Under the pieces are notes generated by a model. The model did not search any database. It was not told the origin of the DNA and was given only the letters and a program-made list of their open reading frames with translations. From Centrapalus pauciflorus (lineage: Eukaryota; Streptophyta; Magnoliopsida; Asterales; Asteraceae): DNA of 64,000 nt. The stretch is from assembly GCA_020465985.1 (NCBI GenBank), contig JAANYP010000250.1:182001-246000 (forward strand), read 5' to 3'. This document shows positions 1 to 10,853 of this stretch, piece after piece (position 1 is the stretch's first letter; each line of letters begins with the position of its first letter). The translations under genes were made by a program, and so were the position numbers.

Positions 1-59
1 TGGACACACACATACAAGCATTGTAATGATTTAATTAAACTAAAAGGGGTGCTGTTATG

Positions 60-61
<2 letters not shown>

Positions 62-114
<53 letters not shown>
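62..114. repeat. (AT)n microsatellite
   Basis: Uninterrupted AT dinucleotide run. Open frames through it encode only Tyr-Ile repeats and are not genes. Confidence 0.95.
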
Positions 115-122
<8 letters not shown>

Positions 123-260
123 ATCACGTTGCACATACATCACATTTACACACACAAGTATGCACTGTACATATAGAGTATATGTATACATATGTGTATT
201 AAAGGAATAAGGCTGCTGGACTCTTTTATTTTCTCTGCACACACAAACAAATGCTGCAAA

Positions 261-364
<104 letters not shown>

Positions 365-720
365 GCTGGAATTTTTGCTTTTACACACTGCACAATATTC
401 AAACCAGAGTTTCATTTAAAAAGATAATGGCTATCTTTACTTTCTGTTTCTGTCACAAATACAGCCACACAATACTCACACATGCAATATAAACCGAAAA
501 GAAAGGCTGCTGGTAAAAGGAAATGGAATGCTGGACTGTTTCTATCATCGAACACTCTGCTCACACACACACCACATATACTATTTTTGCTAAATAAAAG
601 AAAGGTGTTGTCCCTGTTTCTGCATATATATGTATACACAACACACATATACATATATATGCATTCACAGGATCAAATTTTAAGCTTAAAAAGGAAATGA
701 TGTTTCTGATTTAAACCTTT

Positions 721-1016
721 GTTTCGGTTGAATGGTTTCGGTATTTCACATATGGTCTCGGTAGTCTAGGTACTTCATGTAATTTTCTGCTGTTCTCAGT
801 AGATTAGGATTACCGACACCTCATGGTTTCGGTATTATCATATGTTTCGGTAATGTTCTTATAAGGTTTTAGGTGGTCTCGGTTGGCGTTTATCACCAAA
901 ACTTCAAGGTTTCGGTACCCCCTGGTGGGTTTCGGTATATAGGAGGTCTCGGTAGGCTTTGGTTTCAGTATTGTGACTGCTTTTGTTTGGTTTCGGTAGT
1001 GCACAGGAGGTCTCAG
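721..1016 (+). repeat. Degenerate TTTCGGTA motif array
   Basis: About 13 copies of GGTTTCGGTA or GGTCTCGGTA occur at irregular spacing, starting near 722, 736, 756, 794, 827, 845, 877, 910, 930, 947, 963, 991 and 1011. Intervals range from 14 to 38 bp, so this is a motif cluster and not a regular satellite. It resembles the CpG-containing motif clusters in LTR-element leaders elsewhere in the window (10122, 51776). No PBS or LTR is visible beside it, so whether it is a retroelement remnant is unresolved. Confidence 0.6.
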
Positions 1017-1600
1017 TATTACATGCAAAACACACACTACACACACCTGCACTTTCACTTTCTTATTTCTGTATTCTTTGTTTTTCAACAGATCCCGCAA
1101 CCTTTTCAAAATAAGGAACTAAACTCTTAAATTGTTAAAAAAAAAAACTTCAATTAAGTACATAACAAAACATGCATTCATTTGCTTTGATGTTTTTCAC
1201 ACTAATTGATACTAAATTTTTTAGGTTTAAAAGATTTTTGTTCAATTATAAATTTCCCAGAAATCGTAATATATTTGCACACACATGGGATGTTTTTAGA
1301 CTTGAAATTACCTTTAAATCTTGTAATAATCTTGATGTTTAAACTTGCTTGACGATTCTTTGACTTGATTTCTTGATGATGTTGATGATGAAGATGAACT
1401 GTGGCTTTAGTTTGGGAAATAAAGAGTTGATTTCTAATTAGATGGAAAAATGAGCAGAGAACACTCATTTGGGGGTTTATTGGGTTCAAGTTTTATTTTT
1501 AACATTTTGACCCCATTACTTTCTTTTCTTTTAATTCTTTTAAATTAACAAGACAAAGTTTATAATTAAAACTTATGACTAAATTGTAATATTTATTAAC
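1017..1600. other. Intergenic, nothing recognised
   Basis: AT-rich sequence with a poly-A stretch near 1138. No coding, RNA or terminal-repeat signal was seen. It ends at the left edge of the large Copia element. Confidence 0.5.
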
Positions 1601-2712
1601 TGTAGGTCCCAAAAGGTTTCCCTAGAGTATTGTTCTAAGCTGTAGAGGGGGGGGGGGGTGAATACAGCAATTTAAAACTCAACACTCTTTTCTCAGTGTT
1701 TGTGTATATTATCAACAAGTGTTAATTACAAACAAGCTTGACTGCGAAAAGGTTCAAGCTGAGATGACGGATACAACAGTTGTTCAACTAATCTAAGACA
1801 CACTCAGACTAGATACAATGATTACACTCACTTAGATGCACTCACTGTTTTTACAAGACATAGATGGACAGCTTGAGTATGAACAGCTTAGACACACGTA
1901 CTGTTATATTCAAGCAGACTTGCATGCATGCAAAACACACTTTAACGCACGATCTGATTTCACACTCTTGATATCTCATAATCATTGGAAGCTTCCTTTT
2001 ATACTCTCACTGAGAATCTCAGTAAAACTTCTTCATTGGACAGATGAGATAGTGGGATGTCTTTCCAATAAGACAAGACACCTTTTCTGCACATTCTGAT
2101 AAAGCAGATTTGTCTTCATATGACAGAATCTTTGTCTTTTTCTTTTTGTCAGTGTTGCATAAGGCTTTAACTAAAATAGGAATGTCAACTTTGCATCTTT
2201 CTTCTTTTGCTAAGGCCATTTTGATTTAAGAAAAGGTCTGTCATCCTTTTCAGATATCCGTTTGTCTTCATGTAACAGAACAGCTTAGGCAGCCTGTGCA
2301 GTTTCCGTTTTCCACTTTGTCTTAGACTTGTAAACTGATCTTGTAGCAAAAAACAATACATGAGGACTTGGAAACATATTCCATAAAGTGTTTAGCCTAT
2401 TCACAAAGAACAGGTTCTGTTCACAAAGAAAAGAACACTTAAAAATCTGTCCAAGCTGCTCAACAGAACAGAGCAGCGTAGACAGTTTATGTCCAGCCTG
2501 TTCAGTAGACAAAACAGTCTTGGACAATCTGCCTTTGTTGAAACGAATGCAACAGGGTAAACAGCTTTGGCTGATATTGCAAATCACTTTTCAGGTTTCA
2601 ATAAGGCATAAACAGGCCTTAATTATACCTTCAAGTGCATCAAATAGGTTTGATTAAAAATCTCCCCCTCAGATGTATAACAGGTTTGACTGAGGTCTTT
2701 TTGTGCCTAACA
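1601..2712 (-). repeat. 3' LTR of the SIRE-like element
   Basis: 1112 bp, clearly homologous to 18290-19396 with scattered substitutions. Termini are TG...CA on the minus strand. It carries a TATAAAAGG box (minus, about 2003-1995). A run of about 11-12 G near 1653-1664 replaces the short AGTGGGG of the other LTR, an apparent homopolymer expansion after insertion. Confidence 0.93.
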
Positions 2713-2726
2713 ATCTCCCCCTATTT
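2713..2726 (-). promoter_or_regulatory. Polypurine tract of the SIRE-like element
   Basis: On the minus strand the purine-rich AAATAGGGGGAGAT lies directly against the 3' LTR start TGTTAGG. This is the expected plus-strand DNA priming site. Confidence 0.85.
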
Positions 2727-3067
2727 GCAATAATCAGTCTGAGCTGATTTAATCTATAATCACTATACATTTTACAATACATTTTGCTGAAATAAAAATA
2801 CAATATTAAAGTAAAGTAAAAGATCAGTTTATATATACTGATTTTTGATTACATAAACAACATATGTTTTTACAAAAGTACAACTAATGTACTAGTGTAT
2901 ATTACAACTGATGTAAAAAATAAAAGTTACAACTAATGCAACTAAGTACAACTAATGTACAAGAGAATTCAACAATTTGGACTGTTGATGACGGAAGCAG
3001 ATAATGGCAAGCCTGTCTAATAGATGGACAGCTTCCATTCTTCACCTACTCAGACAGTAGGTGGATT

Positions 3068-4114
3068 TCATGATAGTGGTGGTGACAAACCTTCTTCAAA
3101 CATTCTTTCCAGCTCATCTCTGGTTTCCTCCAAGTTTTGTATTTCAACTCTGAGGAACATGAAATTGGGATGTTCAAGCTCCCCTCTTTCATAGAAGCCT
3201 CCGAGTTGATCCCAGATGGCTGCTATCCACTTACTGGATTGCCTGAAGGAGTTTGCAAGTCTGAATGCTACAAGCTGTTTGAGACCAACTTTGTGTAGGT
3301 CTGATGCTCTCTGAAAGCATTTCTTCTTTGTCAGGGGATCTACAAAAAATGCCCCCAACTCAGGTTCCTCAATCAGCTTGCCTTCTTCAAATTCTGCTCC
3401 TTTGGGCAGGCTGTAGTCAACTCCTTTGATCTCTACTGCATAGTCACCTTGTTCAATTAAGATAAGGAGTTCCTCCAGCTCTGAATTCTTCTTGTTCCTC
3501 TTGGCCTTAATTTTAGGGTAAGTCACAGAGACACCCTTACTTAATTCTTCTGAGATCAGGCCAAGGTCTTTCACTCTCTCTATCAGCTTTTTGACATATG
3601 CCCTGATAGTCTTAGTCGTTTCAGACTTAGACTGGCTCAGGGCAACTGCCAACTCAACCCATTCCCTGTACCCCATTTGTGCAACATCAGTGTAGTCATA
3701 AGATTCCAGTTCTGGGCCTGTTGCACCCATTCTGGTTATTTGCAATTTCCACTGTTTGCCTTTTCTTGATATGGGCACAGCTTTGACAATAGATTCCTTG
3801 GCAAGTCTTCTATCAACAACATCAGAAAACTTTTTCCTTGCCAAGTTGTCAAAATGAATTTGGGCCCTTGCAGAGGATGCTTGTTTGGATTTAGTCACTG
3901 AGACCAGAGCACCTTGTTCCTTACCACCTTCCTTTTCAGTTGCTGACTCCTTAGCAGCTTCAAGCAATTTCCGTTGCACCTCTAAAGAATGCATTTTGAT
4001 TTTGCTTGCCTCTTTGAGTGCAAAGGATCTGGCAGCTTTGGCAGAGGCTTCTTCTTTTCTTAATTTTTCCAGGGCTTTGATCTGTTCATCTCTAAACTCA
4101 TAATATTTCTCCAT
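3068..4114 (-). CDS. Extra ORF of SIRE-like element, C-terminal part (coiled coil, 348 aa)
   Basis: An open frame of 348 codons lies between pol and the 3' LTR on the element's coding strand. The first ~75 residues are Lys/Glu/Ala-rich with long helical character (EQIKALEKLRKEEASAKAA), a likely coiled coil. The rest is a charged globular-looking region with no motif I can name. It follows 4168-4905 after a stop and a ~50-base gap, in a different frame, and is probably the distal part of one originally longer reading frame. SIRE elements carry an ORF in this position that has been called env-like; I see no signal peptide or convincing membrane segment here, so I do not assign that role. Confidence 0.65.
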   Translation of the reverse strand: MEKYYEFRDEQIKALEKLRKEEASAKAARSFALKEASKIKMHSLEVQRKLLEAAKESATEKEGGKEQGALVSVTKSKQASSARAQIHFDNLARKKFSDVVDRRLAKESIVKAVPISRKGKQWKLQITRMGATGPELESYDYTDVAQMGYREWVELAVALSQSKSETTKTIRAYVKKLIERVKDLGLISEELSKGVSVTYPKIKAKRNKKNSELEELLILIEQGDYAVEIKGVDYSLPKGAEFEEGKLIEEPELGAFFVDPLTKKKCFQRASDLHKVGLKQLVAFRLANSFRQSSKWIAAIWDQLGGFYERGELEHPNFMFLRVEIQNLEETRDELERMFEEGLSPPLS

Positions 4115-4167
4115 AGAACACCCATTTCTTTAGCCCTTGTCTTGTCAAACTTTAGCTGCGTTGCTTT

Positions 4168-5931
4168 CTAGTGGTCATGGTCAGCAATTGCTTTTTCTTT
4201 TCCTTTAGCTGTTGTGATGAGAACAACTTCAGGATTATCTTCTTCTTCTTCCAGAATTAGATGCCTCCTTTTACCACTTAGCCTGTCCTCAGGAATGGAT
4301 TCCTCCCCCTTAGATTGTGCAGGGTTTGGAGATCCAGCCTGAGTAGGCTGAGCAGTTTCAGCTTGATGAGAGGCACCTTCAACTTGACTTGTACCTGTTA
4401 CAGATGCACCTGCTGTTTGACCAGTAGATGTTGTTTTCTCCTTAGGAGAAGAGGTTTTCTCCCCCTTAGACTTAGTCTTCGAGGCATACAACTTCTCCCC
4501 CTTTGAAGGAGATGGTACAACACCTTCAACAGCTGGTCCGCCTGAAGAAACGAATTCAGCAGGCTTGGCAGCAGGCTTGGGGCCAACCAGGCTATTCACT
4601 AAGAAATCCAGATTGTCATTCACCTCTGCAAGTTGGGAAAGACAGGTTTGAAGAGAGGAGGATTGGGAATCAGCAATAGAGGACAGCTTGACAACATTTT
4701 CTCTGTCAAAAGCTGTGAAGAGCAAACTTTGAAGCTGTGCAAGATGTAACTCAAGAGAATCCTGCACATCATCAAGATTTGCTGACACAGAATTTGGCAG
4801 AGAGACAATTAAAGAGTTTAAGCTGGCCAGTGTATCTGGAAGGGTGGTAGTGCAAGAAGTGAGGAGAATGGACAGCTGTTGTGATATGGCTGTCATTGAG
4901 GACACGGAGTCCTGTTGGTGTGAAAGAATTCAGGAGAGAGAAGTGAAGATATTTTGCAGCTGTGCAGTAAGTGCAAGCAGCTGTGAGGAGTGGTCAGCTT
5001 GGGGAGAGGGTGGAAAGGAATTCTTGATCAAATCAAAGAATCCCTGAAGCTGGGCATACACAGATTCTGAGATGATGGATGGTAGAGCAGTCATGGAGTT
5101 TTCCAAAGATCCAACTTTGTTGGTCAGCAAAGAAAGCTGATCCTTGAAAGGAAGATCTTTGGGGGAAGGAGGAGTGTGGGTAGACTGTTTGGATTGAGTA
5201 GATGGGGATGAATGAGATGATGATGATGAGGCAGGTGTTTGAGGATGTGATGGAGAGGGAAGGGTGACTTTGGACAGAAGCTCCATAGCTTGGGCAAAAG
5301 TAATCTGGCCCAGCTTGGAGGGGTCAATGGGTCCCTCAGCAGTGGCTGTAGCTGCTTCATCAGGACAAAGGGAAGACATTGGTAGCCTTTCAGATGCTGC
5401 TTGTGTTGCAGCACCTTCATTAAGGCCAGGGGTTGTTCCCTCTGCAGCACCTTGGTTTAGAGGTGCTTCATCATGGGGAGATGGAATGTGCATTTCAACA
5501 TCAGCAGTGGTGAAACCTGCTGATGGAGTTTGCATATGAGGTGCAGCCTCACCAGAGGGATGGTATGATCCCTGAGGTTCATCAGCTTGGGATGTTGGTC
5601 CTTCAGCAACTGTTAGGTGTACAACAGCTGTATCATGAGGAGCAAAAGTTGGAGGCTGATCTACTGGATGGTCTAATCCAGCAGTTTTGGCGCCTCGTGC
5701 AGACTCAGGGTGTGAAGAAGTATGGGGAGGAGACTGTGTGGACTCAGTATGGAGTGGAGTGAACTCCTGTCTTTCAATATTCTCAGCCTGTTGGGAGGCT
5801 GGAATAGTTGATGTGGTAGTCTCCTTTTGTACAACTAGTTCCTGTTGGGAGGAATCAGAGGGTCGAGGCTGACTCAGGGTAGACTCTTGTTGGAGTGAAG
5901 CATGCTCCAAATGTTCTGAAGCTTCTCCCAA
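4168..5931 (-). pseudogene. Extra ORF of SIRE-like element, middle low-complexity part
   Basis: Two open stretches in the same minus frame, 5931-4930 (333 aa) and 4905-4168 (245 aa), are separated by a stop at 4930. The first is rich in Pro, Ser, Thr, Gln and His (e.g. SSSSSHSSPSTQSKQ), typical of a disordered linker. The second begins with Leu/Ser-rich helical sequence and ends in an acidic and basic tail (GKRRHLILEEEEDNPE). Composition and collinearity suggest one long disordered region of the same ancestral protein as its neighbours. No enzymatic motif was seen. Confidence 0.6.
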
Positions 5932-5962
5932 AATAGGAGAAGCAACGGTGGTTGCATCTTTT

Positions 5963-7177
5963 TCAACTGAATCCTGTTGAGAGGGAACAGAGGGGCTGGT
6001 TTGGGCTGTTGATATCTTTCTGGCAATGGATTTGCGTTGGTATGATTTGAGACTGGGTCAGAAACAAGTGGGATGGCTTGTTCCATATTCTCAGGTGCCA
6101 CAGAGGCTTCAGGTTCAACAAATGAACTAGGGTGAGAAGCCTGCTCCCCCTCAGCCACAGAGGCTGATGGGGCAGACTTTGACTTGGCTGTTTTAGCCTT
6201 CTTGCGGACAGACTCAGCTTCAGTCGTTTCCAGGGTCCTCTTAACAAATTTGACCCTAGATTTGGATTTTCCTTGGGAGCAGTCTCTGGATCCACCCTCA
6301 CAGCAGAGGGTTCTTCCACCAATCCTAGCAACCTCCTCATTGGTGTTGACAGAGGAGGTTCATTTGGGAGAACAGGAGTATAGAAAACTCTATTCTCTAT
6401 TACAGGGAATGCAGCAGTACGTAGTAGAGGCTGAGAGTTATAGAGTTGTTCACCACAGATGTGCTTGAAAATAAGACTTAAAAACCTGGGATATCGAACA
6501 GCAGCTGGACGTGTTTCCTGCAGCACCAGGTTTCTCAGGTTCATGAAAATCCATCTTGCCATGTTGATTGTAGTCTCATCCACAAGCTGTAGGACTATTG
6601 GAATCTCATCACGGCTGAGTTGGTAGAATGAACCAACTTTGCTGCTGAAGCACATCACCACTGAGGCAAACAGAAAACTGTAGGATGGAGACAAATCCTT
6701 CCTAAACAGAGTAGCTCCAACTTTGGGTTCTTCTACACCACAGAAGTGTAGCAGATTTCTCATCTGTTCATCTTCAGGCTGTGGCTGATCATAGGTTTCA
6801 GCCACAGGGAGACGAAGAGCTTCCATGATCAGACGAGTAGTGATCTCAATGGTCTGAGTCCCATTGAGTATGGTTCCCCTGATGATTTTGGTAGCAGGGT
6901 CATAAGAACAGGTATACCAAAATTCATATACCATCTCCTGGTACAGGACACCAGGAGATGCAGTCATTGCGTAGTTCAGTGGGTGAACCTTCAGAAACTC
7001 CACCATGTCTTCATAGCCTTTTCCTACATAATTTTTAGGGATGGTTAGGTTTGCAAGGTAGTTGGTAGGTTTCAAAGTCAGCATCGTGGTAATAGACGAG
7101 TGTTTATACACATCGTTACCAACGAAAACTGGAAGAAAAGGGGTTTTTTCGGTGAGCCATTTGGAAAGTAGTAGCAC
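5963..7177 (-). pseudogene. Extra ORF of SIRE-like element, N-terminal globular part
   Basis: The 404-aa frame is convincing from its start to about 6270. It has a globular, Leu/Pro/Trp-containing domain (YEFWYTCSYDP, MRNLLHFCGVEEP, TINMARWIFMNLRNL). Downstream the sense-looking protein moves into a second frame (about 6270-6040) and then into the frame of 5931-4930, so at least two indels break it. The start may be 7177, or an internal Met at about 7084. A TATAAATA box lies ~80 bp upstream of 7177. I know this kind of protein only as a lineage-specific extra ORF of plant Copia elements; its function is unknown. Confidence 0.6.
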
Positions 7178-7255
7178 AGGACACTTAGTCGAGGTTTAGG
7201 GTTCTTTGGAACTTATGGAAGTAGTGAGGAAGACGAAGATGAAACAGTAGATGGG

Positions 7256-7263
7256 TATTTATA
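7256..7263 (-). promoter_or_regulatory. TATA box upstream of the extra ORF
   Basis: Minus-strand CCTATAAATACCC, about 80 bp upstream of the ATG at 7177, with a C/T-rich stretch between. Position and sequence fit a polymerase II core promoter for a separate transcript of the extra ORF. This is inferred from sequence only. Confidence 0.5.
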
Positions 7264-7841
7264 GGATTTCAATGTGAGTGGGTATGAGAGAGAAAAACTT
7301 TAGGCGGTTGATTTGAAATGTTCGTTAACGAAAAACTGAACGGTTTTCCATGTCTGAACGGTTGTCAGACCACTTGAGCCTTTTTAGTCACTAACACACG
7401 TTAACCCACATTATCCGCAGTAATTAAGTTAAATAAATTAAGTAACTTAATTTGAAAGAAAGGTAATTAAAACTGATGGTCTAAGCTGTTGGTCAAACCT
7501 GTGATGAGCAGGGTCATCACAAGCTGTTCATTCTTCAGGCTGTTCATTCAACCTGTTTAGCTATGTGAGAACAGGTTTTGTTCAATACCTAATCAGGTTA
7601 CAAGACAATGTCTAGTATGACAGATTGAGAGAGTGAGCAGGTTGAAGGTTTGATCATCAGACCAGGTTTGAAATAAAAGCTGAAATTGTCAAACCTGTTA
7701 TATGCTCAAGTTGTTCAAGTTTTCAGAAACTGGCTAAGTATAGAATATGTATAACCTGTTCTATTTAAGTTGTTCTGGGAAATTTTAGCAGGGTGAGACA
7801 TATAATAACTTAGAACATTTATCACACTTAGTCACATTTAT
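7264..7841. other. Spacer between pol and extra ORF, non-coding
   Basis: About 580 bases between the RNase H stop and the TATA box, in the 3' part of the SIRE-like element. It contains repeated CCTGTT/AACAGG words like those in the LTR. No ORF or terminal repeat was seen. Confidence 0.5.
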
Positions 7842-8765
7842 TTAACATGCCCAGCTTGCTAACAAGATAGTTAAATCTATTTTCATCAAGAGGCTTGGTG
7901 CATCCCTTATGAAGTGATGTCTGACTATTATATGTTTTGTTCTGGAATGAAATACTAGATTGTTGGAGATAGCTATGGCACTTGTATTATCACACAGAAT
8001 AGGAGTCTTCCTATATACAAGTCCATAGTCTTCAAGTTGATGCTGCATCCACAGAATCTGCCCACAGCAGCTTCCAGCAGCAATATACTCAGCTTCAGCA
8101 GTAGAAGTAGAAATTGAGTTCTGCTTCTTGCTACACCAACTTATCAACTTACCACCAAGAAGTTGACACCCACCTGTTGTGCTTTTTCTATCTAGCCTGC
8201 AGCCTGCAAAATCAGAATCTGAATATCCTGTTAGTTCAAGGCTTGAGTCTTTGGGATACCAAAGACCCAAACCTGGTGTACCCTTAAGGTATCTGAAGAT
8301 TCTTTTTACAGCAGCTAGATGTGATTCTTTAGGATCAACTTGAAACCTAGCACATAAACAGGTGGCAAACATAATATTAGGTCTACTAGTAGTTAAATAC
8401 AGCAAGCTCCCAATCATGCCTCTGTAACCTGTTACTGAAACAGCTTTGCCACTGGCATCTGCATCCAACTTTACATTGGTTGCCATTGGGGTTTTGATAG
8501 GAGAACTTTGATCAAATTTAAACTTTTTTAAAAGATCTAAAGTATACTTTCTTTGATTTATGAAAATACCATTTGAGGTTTGTTTAACCTGCAATCCTAA
8601 AAAGAAAGTAAGTTCTCCCATCATACTCATTTCATATTTTGATTTCATGAGTAGTGAAAAATTCTTGCATAACTGCTCATTAGTAGAATCAAATATTATG
8701 TCATCCACATAAATTTGAACATGCATAATATCAGACTTCACCTTCTTTATGAACAGTGTGGTATC
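7842..8765 (-). pseudogene. Copia reverse transcriptase (3' half) and RNase H
   Basis: This continues the pol reading frame interrupted at 14594-14598 by the nested element. It starts with the RT segment carrying the catalytic YVDD (IYVDDIIF), followed by the C-terminal RT region and RNase H (YSDSDFAGCRLDRKSTTG, STAEAEYIA). The TGA/TAA-free frame ends at 7842. The five bases 8761-8765 (GTATC) are the target duplication of the nested element. The copy is non-functional because the RT is physically split. Confidence 0.92.
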
Positions 8766-9162
8766 TGTTAGGGACAATATTTGTAGAGCTGAAAGTAATA
8801 TTACTTTAATAATTGTGTTCATCTCTAAGGGGGAGAATGTTGGGAATAAATAATAGAGATGAAACAATTATATTGTATATAATTGTAAATACTCAATAGA
8901 TTCGGGGTTATATGTGTAAATACTCAATACTTGTGTATTGTGTATAAATAGAAATGTATAGTTCTGTTAATAGAGACAGGAATCGAAGATTACACACACA
9001 TACACGGTTAGAACAGTAGAGAGAGAAGAAGATTGTTGTCCAAGATAGCCAAGAACTCAATGTAATATTTCTCTCTTTAATCATTCAATATAATGTGTTG
9101 GATTGATAATTGTTCATATGAATTGTTCTATATGATTGAATTGCATGAAAAATGAATTCACA
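8766..9162 (+). repeat. Left outer LTR of nested element
   Basis: Begins TGTTAGGGACAAT and ends TTCACA. It contains an internal AAGGGGGAGAA tract followed at 8838 by TGTTGGGAATAAAT, which looks like a second LTR start. TATAAATA is at about 8943-8950. Blocks near 8959-8980 and 9002-9042 differ strongly from the other two LTR copies, although flanking sequence is nearly identical. Confidence 0.85.
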
Positions 9163-9164
9163 AT

Positions 9165-9176
9165 TGGTATCAGAGC
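9165..9176 (+). promoter_or_regulatory. Primer binding site 1
   Basis: TGGTATCAGAGC two bases after the LTR end, complementary to the 3' end of plant initiator Met tRNA, the usual Copia primer. Confidence 0.85.
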
Positions 9177-9325
9177 CTAGTTTGGCTGATTTTTGAGTGA
9201 TTTTGAATGAATTAAAATCTGAAATTCGAAAATTTGAAAAACACTGTTACATTTTTTTTGGTTCGAAAATCAGAAAATTCAAAATGGTTTTTGATGTTGT
9301 GGATGAAAGTGTTCGAAAAAAAAAA

Positions 9326-9648
9326 TGTTGGGAATAAATAATAGAGATGAAACAATTATATTGTATATAATTGTAAATACTCAATAGATTCGGGGTTATA
9401 TGTGTAAATACTCAATACTTGTGTATTGTGTATAAATAGAAATGTATGCTACGCATGCTGCATGGAATCGAAGATTACACACACACATATGGATCTGATT
9501 TAGAGAGAATAGGAGAAGTGCTTTGCAAGAAAGCCAAGAACATCAATGTAATATTTTCTCTCTTAATCATTCAATATAATGTGTTGGATTGATAATTGTT
9601 CATATGAATTGTTCTATATGATTGAATTGCATGAAAAATGAATTCACA
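9326..9648 (+). repeat. Duplicated short-form LTR inside the leader
   Basis: 323 bp starting TGTTGGGAATAAAT and ending TTCACA, without the 72-bp TGTTAGGG extension. It is followed by its own PBS (9651-9662) and the same leader sequence as 9165-9325, so 8838-9325 and 9326-9813 form a 488-bp tandem duplication. In the variable block it matches the right LTR and not the left one. The junction upstream is an A-run. Confidence 0.85.
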
Positions 9649-9650
9649 AT

Positions 9651-9662
9651 TGGTATCAGAGC
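9651..9662 (+). promoter_or_regulatory. Primer binding site 2
   Basis: A second TGGTATCAGAGC, placed identically after the internal short-form LTR. The element therefore carries two candidate minus-strand primer sites 486 bp apart. Confidence 0.8.
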
Positions 9663-10121
9663 CTAGTTTGGCTGATTTTTGAGTGATTTTGAATGAATTA
9701 AAATCTGAAATTCGAAAATTTGAAAAACACTGTTACATTTTTTTTGGTTCGAAAATCAGAAAATTCAAAATGGTTTTTGATGTTGTGGATGAAAGTGTTT
9801 GATTTTTGGATCGAGTGTAGAGTTTTTAAAGACGAATCTGAGGATTTAAGTGTCAAATCATAACTCCAAACACATAAATTTTAATTTTGATTTTTCTGAA
9901 TTATTGAAAAAGTTTGTGTTCTTGAAGTTTTTGATTAATTTTTGGTTTTTAATCGAAAATTGGATAAAGTTGTTTCACAAAAGTTGTTTCTGTGTGAAAA
10001 ACGAATCTTCGTTGTTAATTTCAGATCAATTCATGAATTTTTGTTAAATTTTTTTGAATCTGAACTTGTTTTTTGTTGAAAAATAATGAAACTCGGGCAA
10101 AACTAAGGTCATAGTGTAAAT

Positions 10122-10510
10122 CGAGTTTTACAAAGAAGTCAATCGAGTTGATCAAAGAGTTATTCGAGAAAGTTTATGTTTTATTCGAGTTGATCAAAGA
10201 CTTATTCGAGAAAGGATATGTTTCATTCGAGTTTTATAAACTTATCACCCGAGAAAACATAAGTATCAATCGAGTTTCATAAGGAATCATCCGAGTTTAG
10301 TCTTTAATCATTCGAGTTTGATCCTTTCATCATTCGAGTTTGATACTTCATCATTCGAGTTTCATCAAGCTTATTCGAGTTTCATTCTCTTTCAATCGAG
10401 TTTGATTGTGTTTCATTCGAGTTTCACACTTAACCATCCGAGTTTAATACTTTATCATTCGAGTTTCATTACTCTTCACTCGAGTTGAGTCCTTATTCAC
10501 TCGAGTTTCA
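10122..10510 (+). repeat. 21-bp phased CGAG array in the leader
   Basis: Nineteen CGAG cores start at 10122, 10144, 10165, 10186, 10207, 10228, 10250, 10271, 10292, 10313, 10335, 10356, 10376, 10397, 10418, 10439, 10460, 10481 and 10502. Every interval is 20, 21 or 22 bp. The consensus is roughly TCATTCGAGTTTGAT plus variable bases; early copies have CGAGTTGATC or CGAGAAA. The spacers vary far more than the CGAG core. It lies between PBS 2 and the ORF, where packaging or translation signals of a retroelement RNA could be. Confidence 0.9.
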
Positions 10511-10853
10511 TCATACTTTTGACTATTTGACCTTAGCTGCTTAAATTGGTCATAACTTTTGACTGGAACATCGTTAGAAGGCCTACCATACGTCAAATCG
10601 AAGCTTGAAAAGAGATCTACATTTCTAGAACAGGCATAGCCGGTTCGGTAAATTTTCGAGGCCCAATTCCACTCCAGAAAAAAGTTACGGGCATTTTTCT
10701 GCAGAAAATCTAAAATTTCAACGTCAAAAAGTCAAATCAGAGCTGATTTTTAACAAATTAATCATTCAAGATTCAGTTTTATTCAATCAAGATTCATTCA
10801 AATTTTCATAAGTCCATAAAAGATCTTGGAAGTTCATTTTTCTGCAATTCATA

